NCBI GenBank assembly: GCA_963693305.1
Contig: OY855903.1
Coordinates: 27,020,955-27,084,954 of the forward strand
From: Meandrina meandrites
Taxonomy: Eukaryota > Cnidaria > Anthozoa > Scleractinia > Meandrinidae
DNA length: 64,000 nucleotides
Direction of reading: 5' to 3'
In this document: positions 1 through 10,588 of the stretch, piece by piece
Numbering within the stretch: the first letter of the stretch is position 1
Layout of the letters: each line of letters begins with the position of its first letter
Made by a program: the position numbers and the translations under genes
The notes under the pieces: generated by a model
Database searches by the model: none
What the model saw: only the letters and a program-made list of their open reading frames with translations
What the model was told of the DNA's origin: nothing

Positions 1-1832
1 ACAGATTATCCTCTAGTAATTTAAATAAAACATGTTTTTCTAATCGCGCACGTCGCACAACGATCTTGATTATTAAAAATTCTTCACACTGTAACCGTGG
101 TGGAAGATATTAAGTAAGCTGTAAAAGTGTTTTATTGTTGGGGTTCAGGAATTCAGAACATTACACATTGCAAAATGTTTAAGTTTTATAGATGTACATA
201 CACAAGACGTTTTAAGCCTGACAAAATTGTTTCCTTGTCACTTATATTGAAATAGTCAAACCAATATTTGCTGCAGATAGTTCTAATAGTCGACAATTCG
301 ACAAAATAATTATACGAGACTTCAGCAGTCTACTTAATTACAGTTTATCGTACGTGAAAATTACTCCAGATGGGGACACCTGGACAAAAAGTGAAAATCT
401 TGGTAAAAATGAAAGAAAAACTGCGTATTTATGTGGCCAATGTTCATTTACAAGGACTTTAATTGATCTTTTTATCAAGTACTTTAATTTCTTGTAAATA
501 CGCTATTTCTTCCTTTATATTTTTTCGTTTGTTTTTCGTTTTAATTTTTGAAAGGAGTTTCGGTGAAAAGTGAAGCATTCATATGAAAATGAGTTAGATG
601 TGAATTAAAAATTAGCCAGTAATCTCAATGTCGCCCAGATGAGACAAGAAAAATCGTATTTTTTTTACTTGACGATGAAAATTCGAGACAAACTCTTTTC
701 TGTATCTGAAAAGTTTTGTATTTGGCCTCACTCTTCTAAATCTCGTCATTTTCCCTTTTTGGAACTGATGAAGTCTATTCACTTTTGGGAATATTACCTC
801 GCTTGGTAATTTAAAAAAGAGTTGAAATTGTGTTTTACCCCTAGCTGTCTTAGCATGAATTAATTGAAAGTAAAATCGGTCGCATATGGCTTTGACGCGA
901 GTTTAACAAAGAAGCCGGCGCGTTTGAACTTCTAGCTTAATAGCGGCAAAGTCTATTCGAGTTGTTCGTTTGATGTAACAGCTCTAAACAGTTTTTTCGT
1001 TATCTAAGCTGTCAAAGAAACTTTTTTCCTAAACCCTCACGGAGCGTATCCGGAGTAATAAGCCCCTCCAATTAAAGGCCCTTTCGGTTATAAGCCCCTC
1101 TAGTTATAGGCCTACCTGCCTGCTAAAAACAACAGCAACAAAGAAACATTTCAGGAAGAAGCCCCCCGTATATAATCCGTCCCCATTTCAACTTTTCTAT
1201 AGAAACGATACTAACATTCTTCATGAACATTGTACTTTTAATAAAAATAGGTTTGCGAGTACGAGTTCAAATGAAATGTAAGGGTTGTGCGGTTATTATC
1301 GACCGCAGAAGTTCACGCAATTATTGAAAAATTTGCATTACAAATTAGGTACAGTATTCCTTTCGCCAAACTTACTTATTAATCAATCTACTTCACCGTC
1401 TGGAGAACTTTTTCAGAGAAAAATTTTGTAGTGGAAGTAAGCTTCATATTATACTTTTCACAACAGTGCATCTATCACAAAAAATTTCAATCAGGGACAA
1501 ATCAGACAAATAACTATTTGTCAGTTAATTATATCATTAGATGAAAAAAGAAAGAAGACTTTGAGAGAAACGAACAACCAATGAGAACACAAAGGAAACG
1601 CCAAGCGCTGGTTAAGTGTTTAGCACCGTCCTGTTAACATTTAACTAGCAGAGGCTTGTACTATACAAATTTCGATTTACCAAGATTTACTAGAAATTAG
1701 ATTTACCACGATTCACCCCAGTTAACTACTACGAGGTTTAATCAACGAGTATTAGAGAGACAAGAGAATTCCAGACATGTGCGAGTCCTTCCTGTTGTGC
1801 TCTCTACTGACAAGGGGCAACACCACCGAACC
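1..1832. other. Intergenic flank of the GPCR tandem cluster
   Basis: I see no gene here. Positions 1-400 resemble 9000-9400, the flank of the decayed GPCR copy, for example in the stretch with ctagtaatt followed by gatcttgattattaaaaat. Positions 1640-1800 resemble 12556-12720, the flank of the intact GPCR, sharing gacatgtgcgagtcctt. The stretch is therefore probably the 5' flank of another minus-strand GPCR copy lying beyond the left edge. No open frame above 60 codons looks coding. Confidence 0.5.
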
Positions 1833-2121
1833 AAATTGATACTGATTTAGCCAAACTAAGAATGCTGGAATGATTTCTTTAGCTTTGATATAAAGGCCTA
1901 CCTAGTGCAAAGGTATTTTTCGACACTTGTCGCCGGATGTCTGACCGTTAGTAACGTTGGCTCGTGACTTGCTTCCAAAAGTTTAAAGATTAAATTCGAG
2001 TAGATGGAAATACCATTCAAGTGCTTCGTTAGACTGTGAAAGTCGGTGGTGATGAACGCGAAAGCGAACGAGCGCGACAAACGCTACGATCGAGCATGTC
2101 GTCGAGGGCAGCACCCAAATA
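1833..2121 (+). repeat. Local duplicated segment, copy 1 (interrupted by transposon)
   Basis: These 289 bases are nearly identical, without gaps, to 7550-7838. The homology resumes after the transposon at 3441-3485, matching 7839-7883. Copy 1 is thus the filled site and copy 2 the empty site for the insertion at 2122-3438. Confidence 0.9.
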
Positions 2122-3438
2122 CAGTCCGACCTCTATTAAGCGGCCACCCTCGGGACTTTGAAAAGTGGCCGCTTAATAGAGGTTGGCCGCTTAAGGAGCC
2201 TCACAATGGTTTCCAACACTTTTCCAGTTCTTAAACTTTGATGGGTCAGTACTACAAATTGTTATCAGTTGCTGCTACAATAATGATGTCAAACAAATTT
2301 CCAATCATTGCTGAACAAGTTGTAGCCATTTTCATGATGTCATTGGTTACCATAGCAACAGTTTAGCCTGTTAAAAACACCCTTAAATTTGCCTTTAATT
2401 ACTTATAACCCAAAAACAAGCACGTTGACCCCCATTTTTTATTATTGAATAATGATTACCACGTTAAGATGCAACTTTTTGCAAATTTAAAAAAATTTCT
2501 ATCTAGTGGTTTCAGTGCCACCTTGAATTTCCGAAAAATAGAGGTATCAAATATATACAGCAGTTTACTGACAAATAAATCGGAACTTTGGAAAGTGGCC
2601 GCTTAATGGAGGGTGGCCGTAATAGGTAGCCGCTTAAAGTGTATATGACATGAAAAATATTTTCTGCTTATTTGAAAGGCCTTTCGAAATACAGAAGAAT
2701 GGCGTTTTTCTTTTCAAAATACCATTTTCCGTTTCTGAGATATTGTCATTTTTGTATTATGCAAATTAGATAAGTTATGACGTCATATGATTTGCAACTT
2801 AAAAATGGTAAAATACTGAATAAAAAATATCTCTGGAAATATTGAAGCAGTGTCCTTGTAACTTGGCACCACCAATGGGCATCACAAAAGCAACAAAATG
2901 ACACCTTTAGTATTGTTGCCATAGCAACTGTTTCAGCTCCAGTCTCTCTCTCTGTCCAAAAACCAAATATCCCGATTTGTAACCTCTAAAGTGAGACAAA
3001 GGGTCCTGCTTGGAACAGTTATTGTTCCCATATTGTCTTAATTCCCATCATCAGATTGGCTGCGCAAGATGGTTCTTGGTTAAGACAAAAACTGGGAATT
3101 TCAGTTTTTATTGAGACAGCACCAGCAGCAAAATTGTTGTCATGGCAACAGCCCTAAGGGTGTCATTTTGTTTCTTTTGTGATGCACATTTGTGGTGCCA
3201 AGTTCCAAGACCACTGCTTTAATGGTTTTAGAGATATTGTGTATTCAGTATTTTACCATTTTTTAGTTGCAAATCTTATGACGTCATAACTTATCTAATT
3301 TGCATAATACAAAAATGACAATATATCTCAGAAACGAAAAAAGATATTTCGAAAAGAAAAAGACCATTCTTCTGTATTTCGAAAGGCCCTTCAAATAAGC
3401 ATATACATGTCATATACACTTTAATAGAGGTCGGACTG
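2122..3438. mobile_element. Non-autonomous TA-targeting DNA transposon (Tc1/mariner-pogo type ends)
   Basis: The left end starts CAGTCCGACCTCTATTAAGC and the right end is its reverse complement. Both ends are flanked by TA (2120-2121 and 3439-3440). The paralogous segment at 7550-7883 has a single TA at the same point, which proves insertion with TA duplication. The TA duplication and CAGT start fit the IS630-Tc1-mariner group, pogo type in particular. The element has no transposase and is only about 530 bp once the nested insertion 2638-3420 is removed. Shorter internal copies of the gtggccgcttaat motif recur at about 2165, 2185 and 2595. Confidence 0.85.
2638..3420. mobile_element. Foldback element flanked by TTAA, nested in the TA element
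   Basis: The ends are AGTGTATATGACATG and its near reverse complement ATGTCATATACACT. Each is bordered by TTAA (2634-2637 and 3421-3424). The insertion splits the right terminal repeat of the host element; removing it restores that repeat. The arms, about 2638-2960 and 3110-3420, are long imperfect inverted repeats containing atgacgtcat and aatttgcataata. There is no open reading frame. TTAA duplication with an AGTG start suggests a Kolobok- or piggyBac-like source, but the superfamily is an inference. It is related to the element at 53563-54367. Confidence 0.8.
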
Positions 3439-3440
3439 TA

Positions 3441-5731
3441 ATGCGAGATCACGAAGCCAACCGTAAAGCGGTTTTATCGATTGAATAATCAAAGGCCCTA
3501 TGGGGCCACGACTGTTTTGTTGAGCGATGACGTCATCGTTTAATGTGTTCGTGCGTGTTCTTGTCGCTTTTATTTAACAAGTGACGAATTAAATCGTCGA
3601 AGTCGAACGTGCATCACTTGTAAAGATCTATACGGATTTACGTTGTTTTTCATTTTGTTTTGCATTGGTTGTAAAAGAAGCAAGCTCCAAGCAGACAAAT
3701 TCAAGTTTTCGTGTTTTCGTGCTAGCGTGTGTACACTCTTTTCCCTGTACAGCGTGTACGATTGACGTTCAATTTCCGGAATGTGTTTTGATAATGCCAT
3801 GATAAGTTTGATATTGCATTCTTCGATTGCTGTGAAGATTAACGTCGCATAAACTTTATTTTGAAATCGGCTGCGTTGACCTTTGTCGCGTGACACTGAT
3901 AATCTTCTGTCAGCTAGCGATTACACAAACTTCGCTTTCAAGTCTGATTTTGTGGTGAACTCAATGGCACGTGGAACGACTTTTTGGTGGAATTCAATTG
4001 CGTGTATATCTGGATAACTTTGGGGGCAAGTTGTTTTCTTCTATGTATTTTTCTATTCGTGTTTGAAAACATATGATCACTTTTAACGATCCGCGCATCG
4101 TCTTATATTTTAATATGCTTTTAAAATACGACTTTGCCTGTCTTCTGCGACCGCTATTTTGGTTGCTTATACTGCTAGTTTTGTTTTCCTTCTTTACTTG
4201 CGGTAGGGTCCTCTGGCTTTTGGGATAGGTAGTCTTCTGCTAGGAATAAATCTCGCTCCAGATTTTATCTCGTCGTTGAAACTCGAGTGTTCTCCGCTGC
4301 GACCTGTGCTGATGATTTTGCTTGCATGCGATGAACATTTATCTCTTGTGGGTTATAAAACTCAGCAAGGGTACTTCTTAACTCCGAGGCCTATAAAAGG
4401 TGTTATTGATACCACCGGTTGACTATCGTTATACAATAGCGAAGTGCGTCGCATAAATCCCAGGGGGGAGGGGGGATTGCATTTTATTGGGTTCCTCACG
4501 TACGCACGTCGGCGCAAAACAAATCTTTTTTAACTTTTTATAACGTTTTCTGTACACTAATTAATATACCTCCCGGACCTGTTATGAGTTTTTCAATGTA
4601 AAAAGAATCTTGACCTTGTTGTGATTTACTACAAAACTGTCAGGGCAAGAAAATCAACTCAAGGCAAAAACAAAATACAGGAAAACAAAGTGAACTCGCT
4701 ACTAAACACAGTAAACAAAATCAACTCACGCCACGGCAAACTGAGAAAATCAAGGCGGCAAAACAAACTCTGAAAATTGATGGTGCCGGTTATGTAAGTC
4801 ATTTTAAAGCAGTTTTTTGTAAGAATAGTGTCAGTTTGTGATTTGGAAAGTAGTGCACGCTAACTTAGAATATCTTCTTTTCATTGCGGTTTAGTGGAAT
4901 GCTTAACTAATTCTGTTTTATCGTACGCGTTGCTAAGTACCTAAGAGAATTTTATGTAGAGAACTGAATGAATTGTCTTCATTTCTGGTAAGTATAAATA
5001 TGCGGTAGGTAAAGTCTGAACTCACTCAGCCAAGCACAGGTAACTCGCAACGAAACCGGCGAAATATTCGTTTACGCATCGAAGATATTTCAACACACTG
5101 ATAAGCAGGGACAAGAGAAACAGAACAAATGCAAGCGAGCCGAAATTGTGATTTTCATCTGTGAAGCTAAATAATTTCTTTTCAAAATCCAATAGTGAAC
5201 ATCACAGGTAACTCCACTAACTAAAACAGAAAATAGTTAGTCTAAACGAAATATTTAATAAACGATGTCTGTATAAAATGTACAAACACGAACAGGTTTG
5301 ATAAATATTGACGGGAAGATCTGAAAAGCGACACAACTTCAAATTTGTTCATAAATGAAGTAAATTCTCTCAATATAAAATTAGGCTTATGCTTAGTGCA
5401 TACATTCACGTTTGTTACCTCATTATTGAAGGAGGCTTGTATATTCTGCAGGGAAAAGCTTTCAAACCAGCCCAATAATATCGGAGACGAACACGGCAAT
5501 TTCGTTGTAAGCTTTCTCCAACACCACCGACATATGAATTATCAACGAAGATCAATTTCTCTCTTTCCATCGGTGTAGCTTTTAACAGTCTTTTATCCTT
5601 CGCTTCAGTGCACTTGATCGGCTTTGAGTTCACTTTTATTTGAGCTCAATTTAGTGATTTTCAGCCTTGCTCAGCCGCAGGTCGAACCCTGGACATCGCT
5701 CTTTTGACTCGTAGTCCGATATGTCATGTTT
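3441..5731. other. Intergenic, no gene recognised
   Basis: The first 45 bases complete the duplicated segment. The rest is unique-looking AT-rich sequence. Short open frames at 3570-3896 and 5242-5633 overlap on both strands, show no family signature and are probably chance. A tataaata at about 4994 followed by tcactcag resembles a core promoter, but nothing downstream looks like a gene. Confidence 0.4.
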
Positions 5732-5736
5732 AAGTC

Positions 5737-6815
5737 CAGGGGCGTAGCGTCCATATACGCACGTACGCCCGTGAGTACAGCTGACATTGGAATTGCCTAA
5801 AAACGTTTTTCTCATTAAATTTGCTGGCTGATAATTTCATCGCAACAACGTTGAAGCCGACACACCATCTGCATATTGGAAGAGGAGTCTGTATCTTCCC
5901 TTCTTAGATCACGTCGTCAACGAGCTTAATGAGCAGTTGGTGAAACCACTTCCTAGCTTCCAAGCGCAGCTTCTTAGTCCTGGTAAGGAAATCTAGTTAT
6001 CTATTTATTACCCTATACAAACAAATGACAATAAATGCTCGTAGAGTGTTAGCATAGAGTAATTTATTCTTATTCAATTCTATATGTATTACACAGGGAA
6101 GCTCATCGCTCTAACAGAAAGAGCAATTGCTGATATATTCAGCTATTACGGCAGTGACATGAAAATCTCTGAGGAGGAGTTTAAAACCGAAGTCACAAGA
6201 TGGAAGCACAAATGGAGTGGCATGGATCCGAATGTGACGCCGCAGTCTTTGGTTGAGACTCTTGACCACGCAAACCCCCAATTTTATCCTGGTGTATATG
6301 TTGTTCTCTTAACATTGTTAACGTACCCTGTGTCAACATGCACTGCCGAACGTCGCTTCAGTAGTATGAAGAGACTAAAATCTCCTCTGCGAAGTACGAT
6401 GACGGACGAAAGATTAGGCTCCCTAGCAATACTTCATATACATAAACACAAGAACGTGGATATTGACAGTTTGGTAACGGAGTTTGCCCGTCTTAAGGGT
6501 CGACGCCTCGACCTTTGCTTGTGACCTGTCTCCGTTGTTTTTGTATTTTTTTTTGTATTTTTTTTTCGCAACACTGTAGCTTACAGAAAACAATAGAGAA
6601 ATGGTTAAAATAAACAACTTTCTACTGCATTTTTGCCGCATTATTTATTGAAAATGCCCCGCAGAAAAACCAGGAGATGGCATTTCCGAGACCCTAAATT
6701 TCAACATTTTCTGGGGGAGCATGCCCCCAGACCCCCCTAGTTGCAAGCGCCTCCGGGGCTTACAAACAAATTCCTTATCGTACGTACATCTTCAAAAACC
6801 CACGCTACGCCCCTG
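5737..6815 (+). mobile_element. Truncated hAT-superfamily DNA transposon with 5-bp TSD
   Basis: The 14-bp terminal inverted repeats are CAGGGGCGTAGCGT at 5737-5750 and ACGCTACGCCCCTG at 6802-6815; a further imperfect acgtacg repeat lies just inside. The flanks are a direct duplication AAGTC (5732-5736 and 6816-6820). The CAGGG start and the encoded hAT dimerisation domain both place it in hAT. A 5-bp rather than 8-bp target duplication is seen in some animal hAT lineages. At 1079 bp it holds only the end of the transposase gene, so it cannot mobilise itself. Confidence 0.9.
5835..6524 (+). pseudogene. hAT transposase C-terminal fragment, two exons
   Basis: Two coding blocks join across an intron. 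The first, 5835-5982, encodes a stretch with the RNN...TPSAYWKRSLYLPFLDH pattern seen in ZMYM/52-kDa-repressor-like hAT proteins. The second, 6097-6524, carries the hAT dimerisation region: PGVYVVLLTLLTYPVSTCTAERRFS followed by MKRLKSPLRSTM and LGSLAILHIH. The intron 5983-6096 has a GTAAGG donor and an ACACAG acceptor, and the frame is kept across it. The DNA-binding zinc finger and the catalytic N-terminal half are absent, so this is the tail of a transposase inside a deletion derivative. An ATG at 6084 lies in the intron and is not a real start. Confidence 0.85.
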
Positions 6816-6820
6816 AAGTC

Positions 6821-7549
6821 CACAATTACTTGGGATCTTCACGTTACAAGGTTGTCCTTAATGATTTGGAATAAGTTTCCATGATGTAGGTGGGTAAATA
6901 GAGCGAGAAATATCCACGAACATCTATGTTCTTCAGCAGCTTTCTTCGCGTGTTTCATTCAGCTTTTACCGTGCCAAAGATTTTGGCGCCTTTTCATGCA
7001 ATTTTTGATGTGAGAAAAAATCTCTGAAGTGATGGGGTGAAAAATAATAGCCAAGAAATATTTTCCGCTGCTCACTTTCTTCACAAGTTGTCATTCCCGC
7101 GGTTGAGCAACCGCCAAATATTTTGTCGCCTTTTCACGCAATCGATTCGTGTAGGCGAAATGAAATATCCCTAGTCGATTCTCAACATGATTAAAAAAAA
7201 ATTTTGCAGTGTCCTACCAACTTCTACGATAGGTAACTTTAACGAAAGGTGGATGGTCAATATCAAACACGTAAGATGCCCAAATCAAGCTTTTTCTGGA
7301 GTATGGCCGCCATTTTGGGCGACGTCGTCGTTGTTCGTATGTACGGCGCACGCGCCCGCGAGCCATGCCACTAGCCACGATGACCATGAAAACTCAAACG
7401 CATGGTTTTCTCAATTTCTATCCTCGCACGGTAGTTATGGGGCTCCGCTCTGCGGCCCTTCGGGCCGCTGGAGAGCTCCGCTATAAATTGGGCCTTACAT
7501 TTTGAGCTCCGCAAGTGGCATTTTGGTGGTGTTCCGTTATTATCTAAAC
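6821..7549. other. Intergenic, no gene recognised
   Basis: Two short similar segments, about 6965-7020 and 7110-7165, share ccaaa(g)attttggcgccttttcacgcaat-like sequence and look like a diverged local repeat. GC content rises at 7310-7490, around ggctccgctctgcggcccttcgggccgctggagagctccgct, which can form a hairpin. No coding signal is seen. Confidence 0.4.
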
Positions 7550-7883
7550 AAATTGATACTGATTTAGCCAAACTAAGAATGCTGGAATGATTTCTTTAGC
7601 TTTGATATAAAGGCCTACCTAGTGCAAAGGTATTTTTCGACACTTGTCGCCGGATGTCTGACCGTTAGTAACATTGGCTCGTGACTTGCTTCCAAAAGCT
7701 TAAAGATGAAATTCGAGTAGATGGGAATAACATTCAAGTGCTTTGTTAGATTGTGAGAGTCGGTGGGGACGAACGCGAAAGCGAACGAGCGCGAGAAACG
7801 CTACGATCGAGCATGTCGTCGAGGGCAGCACCCAAATAATGCGAGATCACGAAGCCAACCGTAAAGCGGTTTTATCGATTGAA
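7550..7883 (+). repeat. Local duplicated segment, copy 2 (empty site)
   Basis: This copy matches 1833-2121 joined to 3441-3485. It carries one TA at 7837-7838, exactly where copy 1 carries the transposon between two TAs. Mismatches between the copies are scattered substitutions. Confidence 0.9.
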
Positions 7884-8065
7884 CAAAAACCTTGAATGCA
7901 AAAAAAAGGGATGACGTCCCCCCGTCATCATATTAGTTCAATTTGCTGTGAAATTGAAGCAAGAAACTTACCTTTGCAGATGTAATTCGAGATGTTAACA
8001 CTGCAAGCTTTATTCACGGCAGGAAAATGGAGATTTACGGAAAATTAAAGGTGGCTTAAATGTCC

Positions 8066-8640
8066 TTAAAGTTGGTTCTCCAACTTTACGCTATCAATTA
8101 AAGCCACCTCATCATAAATTCCACTTGCATGTAGCACAGCTATAATGTCCCACAGAACATAGCAGGCAACTAATGCCAACTGCACCCACATAATGCTGGA
8201 AACAGTCTTTTTGTATCTTGCTATGTTTAGTGGAATCCCTTCTCCGTTCTGCTGTCCGTCGGGGACATTGTTTTGTACTTGGGCTTGTTGATGTCGTATT
8301 TTAAGGTGGATCCTCGTGTAACAGAAAATAGAAGTTACCAGACAAAGAATTAAGACAACAGAGGATGCCGCATTGGCGATATTAATTCGACGCACCCAGA
8401 GCACTCCAATTAAATCCGCAGTTCACCAAAAACAAGTTATGACTAAACGAACTCGCCTTAAAGTTACGACATGTCTGTATCTCAGTCCAAGCAACAGTGC
8501 GAGAAGTCTGTCCACACTAATTGCTGTCGACGTCAGAGAAATTAGCATTAGAACATTGCCCACAGCCGCGGTGATGGAAAGAAAAATGTTCAAAGCTGAA
8601 AAATTTCACTTATACCTGCTGGCGATGCGCTGAGTTTTTG
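8066..8640 (-). pseudogene. Decayed class A GPCR copy
   Basis: Read on the minus strand, this is a close relative of the GPCR at 10589-11521. The TM1 start at about 8640-8540 jumps straight to the TM3 end/DRY area, losing roughly 215 bases that would encode the rest of TM1, TM2 and most of TM3. The TM4-TM6 part follows, with the same RYKKTVSSIMWVQLALVACYV stretch. The frame then runs into unrelated sequence and stops at 8066, so TM7 with its NPxxY motif is missing. Without TM2, TM3 and TM7 it cannot be a working receptor. The 5' flank (8670-8970) is also homologous to the flank of the intact copy (11568-11850), so the whole unit was duplicated. Confidence 0.85.
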
Positions 8641-10397
8641 GGTGAGGTTTAAGGTTTAAATATGAAGCTTTGAGAAAAAAGAGTCAGCTTGCAGCTTTGT
8701 TAGTGGAACGATAGTTGATGTGTCGCTGATAACGCGCCTATTTTGCTTTGTAAGTGTTTTTCTGGTGTTCCTATTTATCCTTTAAGGTCCGGTATTCTTT
8801 CCAATAGACTTTTAAATTTCGCAATTTGTGTTTGATCATTTATATTTGGTTTTATAATTAGTACAATAAAGACGTAAAGAATAGCATTGGTCACATATAT
8901 TATCTTTTTAAGAAAAGGTTTTAAATGAAAAGAATGGGTGCATTTCAAGTTCCGCTGATATTTAGGTGTAGAGTCTCTGTGTCCATCGTTTAATATTACA
9001 GCAGTAAACAGTTTATCTTCTAGTAATTAAAAGAAGATCGTGCTTGATTATTAAAAATCCTTCTTAATTGTGATCAACTTGTCAAAGGTAGTGCATCACA
9101 CAAACGTGCATTGAGTAAAGAGTGAAAAGATGTTCCGTTTTTTTTTGTATGTATGGGTGTGTGAGCGTGCTTATTCAGGAACAAAGAGTATCCACATGTG
9201 TTTTCACGTTGGAAGATGCTTGGCTATGCACAAAGTTTTAGAGCCGGGCAAAATTGTTTCCTAATTAACCATAAGTTTTAACTAGTGACAGTTGGAATCC
9301 GTTTTGATTAATCAGACTTCAAAGTTTGACCGGCAGGGCCGTTTAAAAATACCTAGTCTGAACGACGAAATGGCTGATAACGCTTTCTGCGCGTGCACGT
9401 TTCATCCTGAACTGGCAAAGAATAACATCATATTCTGCAGGAAGTTTAAAAGGTGTTTTCAACTTATGTAGGATAATTCTTTTTTTCTTGTAAAGGCACT
9501 TTTTGTGTATTCTCGTAATTTAAACTTGTTTTTCAAACACCTGCACTTGGAAGCGGAATATTTAAAAACAAATAATAAATTCTTAAATATACGACGCTGT
9601 CAGACTGGGTGGTACCAAATATTTACTTAACGAGAAGCAATTAATTTTACGTTTTCTTTGTCAAATGTGGAAAATTTGGGATGTGAGGCTCAGTCAACAC
9701 AAACGAGACCGAATGTTTTCGAATGACAAAATTATCATCGATATTTATTCGCAAAATATTGTTGGAAGAGTGGCTGACGCTCTATATTGCAAAAAGTCCC
9801 AAAAAGAGCCGTGGAAATTATCAGGTGGTCTTTCTCAAAGTCGTTCGCTTCTAGTTTAGAAGGCCGTTCTCTCGTGCTCCGCGCTGTCCGATCTCGACTT
9901 GTAAGAAAGTCCGGCTAATTGAAAGGTAAAATATATTGTTTTTGGGAAAATAAACATTTGCCGTTGTGCAGTCTCCATGATCCATTTGTTTATCAATTTT
10001 AATCGCGAAAGCCATTTGTTCGGGTGTAGCCATCAACAAATACATGATCGTGGCACAGTTGTTCTTTGAATTTTATTACACATTTATTCTGTTAATTATC
10101 GTAAATTCTTTGTAAACCTATCATACAAATTATCACACTTTCTTGATTAGAAACTTAACTGTAAGCAAAAGTTTTAACCGTGATTTTTACTCATCCAAAG
10201 AGGAATATCCCTACACTGTTGTGAAGCCGAACCTTATGTCTATTGTGAAACCTAACCTTTACAGTTAAGATTTTGCCATCGGAGACGTAGCATGTAGCAT
10301 AATCTAGAGCTGTCTTTTCCAGCTCGATTTGAAGGTGCCCACGATTGTTAGAGGGGACGTTTCCTCTCAGCTACTGCCTTTCGACACAATAATGTGG
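8641..10397. other. Intergenic flank between GPCR copies
   Basis: 8670-8970 aligns with the 5' flank of the intact GPCR, and 9000-9400 resembles the first 400 bases of the window. No coding region is seen. Open frames at 9665-9859 and 9851-10045 are short and featureless. Confidence 0.5.
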
Positions 10398-10414
10398 TTA
10401 TTATTATTATTAAA

Positions 10415-10468
<54 letters not shown>

Positions 10469-10500
10469 CTATTATTATTATTACTATTATTATTATTAAT
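10398..10500. repeat. (ATT)n microsatellite
   Basis: A nearly uninterrupted ATT/TTA triplet tract of about 100 bases lies just downstream (3' side) of the intact GPCR. It creates poly-Ile/Leu/Asn open frames on both strands that are not genes. Confidence 0.97.
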
Positions 10501-10588
10501 ACACTTGCAGAAGGCAAGAAATGAACTGAATTTAGCTACATTTTTCAAGCTATTTGCAAAAGTTCATGTCGATCTGTATGCCAGTCCT

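Noticed and set aside
6084..6096. Start codon for a 146-residue hAT protein
   Set aside because: The ATG lies in the 3' end of an intron; coding sequence upstream (5835-5982) splices to 6097.
8373..8633. 86-codon plus-strand frame
   Set aside because: It is antisense to the decayed GPCR, which explains the sequence.
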